A DNA stretch of 64,000 nucleotides from Microbacterium sp. nov. GSS16 (GTDB lineage: Bacteria > Actinomycetota > Actinomycetes > Actinomycetales > Microbacteriaceae), in NCBI RefSeq assembly GCF_028198145.1, contig NZ_CP116338.1, positions 682,001 through 746,000 on the forward strand, read 5' to 3'. Each line of letters starts with the position of its first letter. Position 1 is the stretch's first letter. Of this stretch, positions 1-6,702 are shown piece after piece. A model generated the notes under the pieces. It searched no databases and had not been told where the DNA came from. It worked only from the letters and a program-made list of their open reading frames with translations. Made by a program: the position numbers and the translations under genes.

Positions 1-219
1 TGTGCCGAAGTGAGTTCGCTCGGTCTTGTGCAGTTGTTCCCAGGAGTAACGCCCGGTTCGCTGGCCGTCGTAGAGCTGATCAAGGGTCCGGCGCATGAGC
101 TTGCCCAGCCGCAGCCCTGTTGGGTCTGCGTTCCTGAAGGCATTGAAGACGCTGATCAGCTCTGTGTCGGTCTCACCCTCCAGCGGGTCAGCCTCCCAGC
201 CGTCGAGCAATGAAGACAT
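1..219 (-). CDS. NaeI-like type II restriction endonuclease (N-terminal part, runs off left edge)
   Basis: The first 73 codons are present, starting at an ATG that directly follows the methyltransferase stop codon (TGAATG). The translation contains LDQLYDGQRTGRY followed by QLHKTERTH, which I recognise as the conserved N-terminal block of restriction enzyme NaeI. NaeI cuts GCCGGC, is dimeric and needs a second effector site. The catalytic residues lie beyond the window edge, so activity cannot be judged. The adjacent m5C methyltransferase and Vsr gene support a complete type II system. Base composition is lower in GC than most of the window, suggesting acquisition by transfer. The family match is from memory of the NaeI sequence; the recognition site is inferred. 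Confidence 0.75.
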   Translation of the reverse strand, partial: MSSLLDGWEADPLEGETDTELISVFNAFRNADPTGLRLGKLMRRTLDQLYDGQRTGRYSWEQLHKTERTHFGT

Positions 220-1479
220 TCAGCTGACTCGGTTCCGAAACCGCGTGACAACATCGTGGCGCCAGTGGTCCGATTGCCCGGTGAACCCCTTGAACTCTCC
301 GAGAAGATATCGCTCGACACCACCGTCATCGATTCGATGAAGCTCGAAATCACGGCCGATGGCCGCAAGCCTCTGCTGGACTGCCGCCTCGCTGCCTTGA
401 TTGTGAGCATCGACTAGCTCAGCAAGACTCAACGCACCTTCACTAGCCGCAAGCGCTCGATACACCGGGTCGTGGACCTCTACGACCCCGGGCTCAGCGG
501 TCCTGGGAAGACTGTCACGCGTCATCGCGGACCTGATGCTCTGTCCTACCGCTTCGGCGACCGGCGGAGGGAAGGCGTTACCGATCTGCCTGTACTGTGA
601 CGTCTTGCGGCCAGAGAATCGGTAGTTGTCCCCCGCTGCCCATCCCTGGATACGAGCCGCCATCTCGATGGTCAGGCGTGGGGGCGTGGTGCGGAAGGAC
701 AGTGACTTTCGGTTGGGAGCCATGTCTGCGATTCCGCGGCCATCGACATGGAGTTTCGCCCAGCCGGCCTTCGCCCGCGTCGGGCCCAGGTCTGCTCCAC
801 CGTGCTTCTTGCTGCCACCGACAAGGGTCGGACCCACATCGTTGGCGGCATGGCGCCAAGCATCTGCGTACTTCCAGCCATCCGCAGCCATGAGGTCGTG
901 CAGGGCATCCCCGACAGTGACCCGAGGGCCCGGATTTGGTTCGGGCCAATGGAAATAGCGCATATCGTCTGCGGGCATTGCGACGAGCACGAAGCGCGGG
1001 CGCAACTGCGGAACGCCGAAGTCAGCCGCGTGGAGCAACTTCCACTCACCTACATAGCCAAGTTCAAGAAGGCGATCAAGCACTCGCTGCCGGTATGCCG
1101 CAAACCGCGGCGCGGACAGACCTCGGACGTTCTCGAGCATCACTGCACGGGGACGAAGCACAGCAACCTGCTCAATGGCCCACGCAAAGAGGTCCCGCTC
1201 GTCGGACGTACCGAGCTGCTTTCCAGCAGCTGAGAACGGCGGGCAAGGCACTCCTCCGGCAAACAGATCGACGCCCGCATAGTCGCGAGGGTTCCACAGT
1301 TCCGGATCAGCAACATCGCCAACGACGACGGGGACCTCGAGGTTGGTGCGCAGGGTGTCGGCCGCGGTCTCGTCGATTTCGACCGCTAGACGATGGGTGA
1401 AACCCGCCTTGTGCAGACCAAGGGACTGCCCACCGGCGCCCGCACACACCTCAACGACGCCGAAGCCCTCATCACTCAC
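220..1479 (-). CDS. DNA (cytosine-5) methyltransferase of the NaeI-like system
   Basis: This protective methylase transfers a methyl group from SAM to cytosine C5. I start it at the GTG at 1479, which has GCAGG just upstream and gives 419 residues, close to M.NaeI. An upstream in-frame ATG at 1617 would add 46 non-conserved residues and overlap the divergent vsr gene. Visible motifs are motif I (VCAGAGGQSLGL, residues 11-22), the catalytic PCPPFS loop with Cys79, ENVRG at 116-120, QLRPR near 158-162, and the C-terminal motif IX-X block ending RQIGNAFPPPVAEAVG. About 90 further C-terminal residues are specific to this group. The stop codon abuts the restriction gene, so the two are probably co-transcribed, methylase first. 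Confidence 0.93.
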   Translation of the reverse strand: MSDEGFGVVEVCAGAGGQSLGLHKAGFTHRLAVEIDETAADTLRTNLEVPVVVGDVADPELWNPRDYAGVDLFAGGVPCPPFSAAGKQLGTSDERDLFAWAIEQVAVLRPRAVMLENVRGLSAPRFAAYRQRVLDRLLELGYVGEWKLLHAADFGVPQLRPRFVLVAMPADDMRYFHWPEPNPGPRVTVGDALHDLMAADGWKYADAWRHAANDVGPTLVGGSKKHGGADLGPTRAKAGWAKLHVDGRGIADMAPNRKSLSFRTTPPRLTIEMAARIQGWAAGDNYRFSGRKTSQYRQIGNAFPPPVAEAVGQSIRSAMTRDSLPRTAEPGVVEVHDPVYRALAASEGALSLAELVDAHNQGSEAAVQQRLAAIGRDFELHRIDDGGVERYLLGEFKGFTGQSDHWRHDVVTRFRNRVS

Positions 1480-1568
1480 CCTGCAATCGTAAGCCTGGCT
1501 ACGGACACTGTTCCGATGGATCGCCGCTCGCTCGCCGAGGCGACGAGTGACCGCTCTAGCATCGATCC

Positions 1569-2018
1569 ATGAATCGATCCGGCCGCCACGATCATGCCAT
1601 CCAGTCACCGTCGGCAACTTCAGAGGGTCGGCGACGGAACATGCAAGCGAATCGTCGGCGCGACACCAAGCCGGAGCTGATTCTCCGGTCCGCGCTCCAC
1701 CGTGCGGGCTACCGGTACCGGTGCGACCTCAGGCTCGACCTCGAGGGCGGGAGGGTGCGGCCGGATATCGTCTTCACCCGCCGACGCATAGCGATTCTTG
1801 TCGACGGATGTTTTTGGCACTGCTGCCCGATTCACGGCAGCCGCCCGTCGGTCAACGAAGACTACTGGTCGCCAAAACTGTTGAGAAACGTTGAACGCGA
1901 TCGGAGGAACGACAGCCTCCTCGAAAGCGCAGGCTGGACAGTCATACGAATCTGGGAGCACGTACCAGTCGCGGATGCATTGGAACGCGTGCGTCTTGTG
2001 CTGAATGCTGAGGACTAA
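1569..2018 (+). CDS. vsr: Very short patch repair endonuclease (Vsr)
   Basis: Vsr nicks DNA 5' of the T in T:G mismatches that arise when 5-methylcytosine deaminates, so it normally accompanies m5C methylases such as its neighbour here. The 149-residue product has the family features: RRDTKPELILRSALHRAG near residues 30-47, the catalytic Asp in VRPDIVF (Asp66), and the FWHCCPIHG zinc/active-site block at 82-90. It is divergent from the methylase with roughly 90 bp between the preferred starts, leaving room for two promoters. An internal ATG at 1641 is possible, but the residues before it (SEGRRRNMQANRRR) look family-like, so I keep 1569. Confidence 0.93.
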   Translation: MNRSGRHDHAIQSPSATSEGRRRNMQANRRRDTKPELILRSALHRAGYRYRCDLRLDLEGGRVRPDIVFTRRRIAILVDGCFWHCCPIHGSRPSVNEDYWSPKLLRNVERDRRNDSLLESAGWTVIRIWEHVPVADALERVRLVLNAED

Positions 2019-2046
2019 GCAGGACCTCCCTGCTACCGTCGCCAGT

Positions 2047-2373
2047 ATGCCGACCCCCGCAACGCTGCAAGCACTCCGCGACTTCGCCGTCGAACGTGAC
2101 TGGGAGCAGTTCCACTCCCCTGAGAACCTCGCGAAGTCGATCTCGATCGAGGCGGCAGAGCTGCTCGAGCTGTTCCAGTGGGGGCAGACGCCCGACCAGA
2201 CGCGAGTAGAAGAAGAGCTCGCTGACGTGCTCACCTACTGCTTCCACATGGCGGCAAGGCTCGGCGTCGACATCGATGAGATCGTGCTGAGCAAACTCGA
2301 GAAGACACGCGCGAAGTACCCAGTCGATCTGTCAAAGGGTCGCATCACCAAGTACACCCATCTGCAGCGATGA
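2047..2373 (+). CDS. MazG-like nucleotide pyrophosphohydrolase
   Basis: This is a compact all-alpha NTP pyrophosphohydrolase of 108 residues. The Mg-binding acidic signature is visible as SIEAAELLELFQW (around residues 33-45) and EELADVLTYCFHMA (around 58-71), as in MazG/RS21-C6-type enzymes. I chose the ATG at 2047 because the family N-terminus (TLQALRDFAVERDW) follows it closely; an upstream ATG at 2005 would add 14 unrelated residues. Its stop overlaps the start of the next gene (ATGA), so the two are translationally coupled. Such enzymes hydrolyse (d)NTPs to monophosphates. In this defence context it may deplete nucleotides or clean up modified ones, which is inference. Confidence 0.88.
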   Translation: MPTPATLQALRDFAVERDWEQFHSPENLAKSISIEAAELLELFQWGQTPDQTRVEEELADVLTYCFHMAARLGVDIDEIVLSKLEKTRAKYPVDLSKGRITKYTHLQR

Positions 2374-4097
2374 GCGAGTTCAGCATCGAACGGCTCCCCT
2401 TCGAACGTCAGCACGTCGACGTGTGGGCGCGCAGCGATGCGCAGCACACCGACTGGCCGGTCGTCTACGTGCTCGACAGCTCGGGTCGCAGCAAAAAGCT
2501 CTATGTCGGCGAGACAGTGAATGCGGCATCGCGGATGCGGCAGCACCTCGCCAGCTCCAAGAAAGACGAAGGCCTCGATTCGATTCGCGTCGTCATCGGC
2601 GAGCGCTTCAACAAGTCGGTCTGCCTCGACCTCGAATCGCACCTGATCCGCTGGTTTCACGGAGACGGTCAGTACAGCATCCTGAACGGCAACGACGGAC
2701 TCAGCGATGCGCGCTACTACGACCGCGACATCTACCGCGAGTCCTTCCGTGATGTCTTCGAGGCGCTGCGGGCCGAAGGACTGTTCAGTCGCAGCATCCC
2801 GCAGATCGAGAACAGCGACCTCTTCAAGCTGTCGCCTTTCAAGGCGCTCACCGACGATCAGGCCATCGCGATCGAAGACATCGTCGAGGGCCTGCTGGCC
2901 GATCTTCAGCATCCGGATGTCCGCTCGACCCTCGTCGTGCAGGGTGATCCCGGCACCGGCAAGACGATCATCGCGATCTTCCTGATGAAGCTGCTCGCCG
3001 ACATCCGCGACTACCAGGATCACGACGACATCGAGCCCGACTCGATGTTCGCCGAGTTCTTCACCGCCGAGAATCGTGAGCTGCTGCGCGATCTGAGGAT
3101 GGCGCTCGTGATTCCGCAGCAGTCGCTGCGCCAATCGGTACGGCAGGTGTTCAAGAAGACCCCGAAGCTCGACCCGGCGATGGTGCTCACGCCGTTTCAG
3201 GTCGGGGAGTCGGATGCCATGTTCGACCTGATCCTCGTCGACGAGACCCACCGGCTCAATCAGCGTGCGAATCAAGCATCCAGTGTGCAGAACAAGAAGT
3301 TCCGCGAGATCAACGAGAAGCTGTTCGGTTGCGACGATCCGTCGCGCACACAGCTCGACTGGATCAAGGCGCGCGGCCGCCACCAGCTGCTACTCGTCGA
3401 CGGGGAGCAGACTGTTCGGCCGCACGACCTCGCGCCGGCGACTCTCGAGCAGGAGCTTCGGGATGCCAAGAACTCGCACCGCCACTTCCGACTGACCACG
3501 CAGATGCGGGTGCGCGCCGGTGCGGACTACGTCGAGTACATCCGTGCGCTTCTGCGCGGCGAGCGTCCGCAACGCCCCGATCTCGGCGACTACGACCTAC
3601 GCTTCTTCGACGACCTCGGCGAGATGCGTCGCGCGATACGAGCTCGCGACCGCGAGATCGGGCTGTCACGCCTTGTCGCCGGATATGCGTGGGACTGGGT
3701 GTCGCGCCGCGATCCCTCGGCGTTCGACATCGAGATCGACGGCGAGCGTATGCGCTGGAACAGCACCGATAAGGACTGGATCAACGCTCCCGGATCACCG
3801 GAGGAGGTCGGCTCTATCCACACCGTGCAGGGCTACGACCTGAACTACGCCGGCGTGATCATCGGTCCGGATCTGCGTCTTTCGTCGCCTGAGGTGATCG
3901 TCGCGGATCGCGAGGCGTACCGCGACAAGAAGGGCAAGGAGAACACCGGGCATCTGAGGGACGCCTTCGGCGACGACGACCTGCTCGTGTTCATCCGGAA
4001 CATCTACGGGGTGCTGCTGACGCGAGGGATGCTGGGGACGTATGTGTATGTGTGCGACGCAGGATTGCGGGAGCGGCTTCAAGGCTGGCTCGAGTAA
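2370..4097 (+). CDS. GIY-YIG domain fused to DUF2075 (Schlafen-like) helicase/ATPase
   Basis: A 575-residue two-domain protein. Residues about 28-115 form a GIY-YIG nuclease-like domain: VVYVL (31-35), LYVGE (44-48), Arg55 and a candidate metal-binding Glu89. Residues about 160-575 form a P-loop DUF2075 domain with Walker A GDPGTGKT (192-199), Walker B LILVDETHRL, a QMR motif after the sensor region and a C-terminal SIHTVQGYDLNYAGVIIG helicase motif. It starts inside the stop codon of the MazG-like gene. Combining a nuclease with a superfamily-1-like motor, next to a restriction system, fits an antiphage role, but no function is established from sequence alone. There is no signal peptide, so it should be cytoplasmic. 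Confidence 0.85.
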   Translation: MSEFSIERLPFERQHVDVWARSDAQHTDWPVVYVLDSSGRSKKLYVGETVNAASRMRQHLASSKKDEGLDSIRVVIGERFNKSVCLDLESHLIRWFHGDGQYSILNGNDGLSDARYYDRDIYRESFRDVFEALRAEGLFSRSIPQIENSDLFKLSPFKALTDDQAIAIEDIVEGLLADLQHPDVRSTLVVQGDPGTGKTIIAIFLMKLLADIRDYQDHDDIEPDSMFAEFFTAENRELLRDLRMALVIPQQSLRQSVRQVFKKTPKLDPAMVLTPFQVGESDAMFDLILVDETHRLNQRANQASSVQNKKFREINEKLFGCDDPSRTQLDWIKARGRHQLLLVDGEQTVRPHDLAPATLEQELRDAKNSHRHFRLTTQMRVRAGADYVEYIRALLRGERPQRPDLGDYDLRFFDDLGEMRRAIRARDREIGLSRLVAGYAWDWVSRRDPSAFDIEIDGERMRWNSTDKDWINAPGSPEEVGSIHTVQGYDLNYAGVIIGPDLRLSSPEVIVADREAYRDKKGKENTGHLRDAFGDDDLLVFIRNIYGVLLTRGMLGTYVYVCDAGLRERLQGWLE

Positions 4098-4135
4098 GGG
4101 TTCTCGGCCACTGCTTCTTATGCCAGAGTGTCGCC

Positions 4136-4609
4136 ATGTGGGACACGTTCCTTCCCGATCTGTTGATCGCGTTCATCGGCGCCATCTTCACCGTGGCCAT
4201 CGCGTACGCCACGTACAAGTTGAATGCGGCCCAAGAAGAAGCGAGAGCGCTCAATTCCTTGATCGCTGAACTGCATCGTCAACGTGCACTCAGACCTAGC
4301 GACGAGCAGCCCATCCGAGGGGCGGCCAGCTCAGACGACTATGACCGTGTGAATCAAAGCGTTCTCAGCATGCGCTCCGAGATTCGGGCAGCGCGAGACC
4401 GGGTCGGGCAACGGGAGTCTATTCAGCTTCCGCTGTCGGAGATGAGACGCGCCTGCAACACATACCTCAGGCGCAGTGCTGCGCAGCCGGAGCTATACGC
4501 GCGATTTGTCGGCGACCTTCGCAGAGAACTCGACCGTCAGGTCGAAAAACTCGCGGCTGCGAGGAAAGGCGTGAATCACCTCGTTCCGGGCGAGGGCGCC
4601 GGGTACTGA
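4136..4609 (+). CDS. Small single-helix membrane protein of unknown function
   Basis: Not recognised. The 157-residue product begins with a hydrophobic helix (about residues 6-25, LLIAFIGAIFTVAIAYATY), followed by a charged, probably helical cytoplasmic tail rich in Arg and Glu. I start at the ATG at 4136 because it places the helix right at the N-terminus. An in-frame ATG at 4052 would overlap the preceding gene and add 28 residues with no membrane character. The base composition is as low in GC as the preceding restriction genes, so it probably arrived with that island. It sits 38 bp after the helicase gene on the same strand and may be co-transcribed. Confidence 0.55.
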   Translation: MWDTFLPDLLIAFIGAIFTVAIAYATYKLNAAQEEARALNSLIAELHRQRALRPSDEQPIRGAASSDDYDRVNQSVLSMRSEIRAARDRVGQRESIQLPLSEMRRACNTYLRRSAAQPELYARFVGDLRRELDRQVEKLAAARKGVNHLVPGEGAGY

Positions 4610-4621
4610 TTTGCGTTGCCG

Positions 4622-4777
4622 TCATTTCCGATACTCGCCCGATCCCATGTTCGTGCGGGCCAGCGTCCTGGTGTCACGCCTCACCACGCGCTGCTCAGCG
4701 ACGAAGCGCACCACAGTCCCAACCACCGCAATCACCAGCGCCACGACAACCGGCAGCACCTCCACCCCGAGCGCCAT
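4622..4777 (-). CDS. Possible 51-residue membrane peptide
   Basis: A short minus-strand frame starting at an ATG at 4777 encodes a peptide with one strong hydrophobic segment (VEVLPVVVALVIAVVGTVV) followed by a basic, polar tail. The hydrophobic-then-basic layout is typical of small actinobacterial membrane proteins. There is no clear ribosome binding site and no family is recognised. It could be the residue of a larger gene or a chance frame in a 276-bp gap. Confidence 0.3.
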   Translation of the reverse strand: MALGVEVLPVVVALVIAVVGTVVRFVAEQRVVRRDTRTLARTNMGSGEYRK

Positions 4778-4805
4778 CGGGAATGCGGGGGTCGCGCTCG
4801 CCTGC

Positions 4806-4870
4806 GAGAAACCACATTCCGCGTGAGGCATCACGGCACCACGCATGTCCCATGCCGAATGTGGTTTCTC
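4806..4870. repeat. Intergenic inverted repeat (14-bp perfect arms)
   Basis: GAGAAACCACATTC at 4806-4819 and its exact reverse complement at 4857-4870 enclose 37 bases that contain a weaker inner pairing (GGCAT/ATGCC). It sits just beyond the 3' end of the minus-strand FAH gene. It could act as a terminator, but it lacks a T-run and the arms are less GC-rich than the genome, which is more like a REP-type intergenic element. Confidence 0.6.
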
Positions 4871-4885
4871 ACGGTCGCGACGCAG

Positions 4886-5914
4886 TCAGCGCATGCGTGA
4901 AAGCTGCCACGGCGGCAGCACACCACTCGGCCCGCGCACGACCGTGCGCTGCGCGCCGAGCCCGGTGATGCTCGCCTCCATCACGTCACCGTCACGCAGG
5001 AACCGCTTCCAATGCGAGCCGTTGCCCGCCGGCGATCCCGTGATCAGCAGGTCGCCCGGTCGCAGAATCGCCACCGACGACGCGTACGAGATGAGGCTCG
5101 GGATGTCGAAGAGCAGATCATCCGTCGTCGCATCCTGCATGACCTCACCATTCAGCGTCAGACGGATTCCCAACGCCGTCGGATCCGCCACGAAACGGGC
5201 GGGAACGAGGTAGGGACCTGTCGGGAAGAACGTCGGCTGATTCTTAGCGCGGAACCAATCCGTGCCGATCAGCGCCATGTCGTTGCGTGGCACGAGCGTC
5301 CGCGACGTGATGTCGTTCACGATCGTGTACCCGGCCACGTAGTCGAATGCGTCTTCGGGAGCCACCCTGTGTGCGGTGCGGCCGATCACCACGCCGAGCT
5401 CGAGCTCCCAGTCGACCTGCTCACCGACATCCGGAAGCTGCACGTCGTCGTAGGCGCCCGACACCGCCGATGGGATGCCGGTCCACACGTACGGGTCGCC
5501 GGACCGCCGACGCTCATCGTTCTCGACCGCCGCCTCGGCCCAGAGCTCGCCGTCCGTCGCGTCGGAGCGCCCCAGACGATGCGCGACGCTCATCTGCAGA
5601 ATGTGCTCGCGATAGTTCGCCCCGGCGGCGAGGATCGGCCCCACCGGCTGCACCGGGGGGAGAGTGCGCACTGCGTCGAGCGGGCGACCCTCGAGACCGG
5701 CGAGCGCAGCCGCATCCGCCGCCACGGCGGCGATCACGTCGAGGGCGGCATCCCACTCAGCGAACAGGTCACCGGTCTGGCGGATGCCGGGCAGCACCGC
5801 CCTGACGTCGTAGACGCGATCCGCGACGACGAACCCCGGGAACGCGCCGCCGTCGGCCTCGAACGTGCCGAACGCGAAGCCATCGCTCACCTGGTCAGTG
5901 GGCGCAGTCGTCAT
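4886..5914 (-). CDS. Fumarylacetoacetate hydrolase (FAH) family protein, copy 1
   Basis: FAH-fold enzymes hydrolyse C-C bonds in beta-diketo acids or hydrate/decarboxylate related ring-cleavage products, using a divalent metal. The 342-residue protein shows the metal-binding WELELGVVIG segment, AGYTIVNDITSR, and the C-terminal LRPGDLLITGSPAGNG block. I chose the ATG at 5914 because GAAGGAAGGACTT lies just upstream; an in-frame ATG at 5956 has no such site. It is separated from the TetR gene upstream by about 150 bp. A second FAH paralog at 9293-10300 has a different length and sequence, so the two probably act on different intermediates of the pathway. The substrate is not predictable. Confidence 0.88.
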   Translation of the reverse strand: MTTAPTDQVSDGFAFGTFEADGGAFPGFVVADRVYDVRAVLPGIRQTGDLFAEWDAALDVIAAVAADAAALAGLEGRPLDAVRTLPPVQPVGPILAAGANYREHILQMSVAHRLGRSDATDGELWAEAAVENDERRRSGDPYVWTGIPSAVSGAYDDVQLPDVGEQVDWELELGVVIGRTAHRVAPEDAFDYVAGYTIVNDITSRTLVPRNDMALIGTDWFRAKNQPTFFPTGPYLVPARFVADPTALGIRLTLNGEVMQDATTDDLLFDIPSLISYASSVAILRPGDLLITGSPAGNGSHWKRFLRDGDVMEASITGLGAQRTVVRGPSGVLPPWQLSRMR

Positions 5915-6062
5915 GGGAAGTCCTTCCTTCAGAGATGGGCGACAGTGCCCACACACTCCACCATCGACGGGGAGCGCTCCTCAGAGGAAGGCGCTTTCGG
6001 TCATGACGATCATCGGATTTCGCGATGACCCGACCCGTGCCTGGCCCCGCGTCACCTGACCG

Positions 6063-6641
6063 TCACGCGGCGGCGAGACCCTCCAGCGCCAGATCGAACG
6101 ACGCACGCATCGACGCCGCGTCGAACGATCCCTCCTGAAACAGGAGTCGGAAATAGATCGGCGCATAGATCCGCTCGGCCAGCTCATCCGCCGTCCGATC
6201 GCCGCGCATCGCGCCTTCCTCGATCGCACGTTCGATCAGCACCTTGACCGCCTCGCGACGCGGCCGCCAGAAGTGTTTCTTGAACTCCTCGAGGGTGGCA
6301 GGGTCGTACTGGCATTCGGCGATCAGCTGCGCCATGAGCCGGCCCTCGTACCCCGCATACACGGCGGCGAGCGATGTCAGGTGCTCGCGCAGCGCGTCGA
6401 TCGCCGGAAGGTCGTCGCGCACCGGGGTCGCGAGAATGTGGTTCTCGAGGAAGGTGTCGATGATCACCGCGGCCTTGTTCGGCCACCAGCGGTAGATCGT
6501 CGTCTTGCTCACCCCGGCCTCGCGCGCGATCCGTTCGATGGACAGCTGCTGGATCGACATCGATTCCGGTTCGCGCTCATCGAGCAGCTTCATGATGGAC
6601 TGCAGGATCGCCTGCCGGCTGTGCTCACTCCGGATCGCCAT
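6063..6641 (-). CDS. TetR-family transcriptional repressor (candidate master regulator of the cluster)
   Basis: A 192-residue TetR protein. The N-terminal helix-turn-helix is clear at about residues 30-58 (SIERIAREAGVSKTTIYRWWPNKAAVI), followed by an all-helical ligand-binding and dimer domain. Its own promoter carries a GATACG-ATA-CGTCCA box 31 bp upstream of the start (6672-6686), one of six similar 15-bp palindromes found upstream of catabolic genes in this window. TetR proteins commonly repress their own gene and nearby operons until a pathway intermediate binds. I therefore infer that this protein, rather than the AraC or LysR regulators, binds those boxes. Confidence 0.92.
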   Translation of the reverse strand: MAIRSEHSRQAILQSIMKLLDEREPESMSIQQLSIERIAREAGVSKTTIYRWWPNKAAVIIDTFLENHILATPVRDDLPAIDALREHLTSLAAVYAGYEGRLMAQLIAECQYDPATLEEFKKHFWRPRREAVKVLIERAIEEGAMRGDRTADELAERIYAPIYFRLLFQEGSFDAASMRASFDLALEGLAAA

Positions 6642-6671
6642 GGACCGGCCCCTTTCAGAGAAGACTCATCC

Positions 6672-6686
6672 GATACGATACGTCCA
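6672..6686. promoter_or_regulatory. Candidate TetR operator, box 1 (upstream of tetR)
   Basis: GATACGATACGTCCA matches the left half of the shared palindrome GATACGnnnCGTATC and keeps CGT of the right half. It lies between the acetoacetyl-CoA synthetase stop and the TetR start, where the TetR promoter must be. Confidence 0.5.
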
Positions 6687-6702
6687 CTTGATTCCTTCTC
6701 CT

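Noticed and set aside
1480..1617. 46-residue N-terminal extension of the methyltransferase
   Set aside because: It overlaps the divergent vsr gene, has no methylase motif, and the GTG at 1479 gives the family length.
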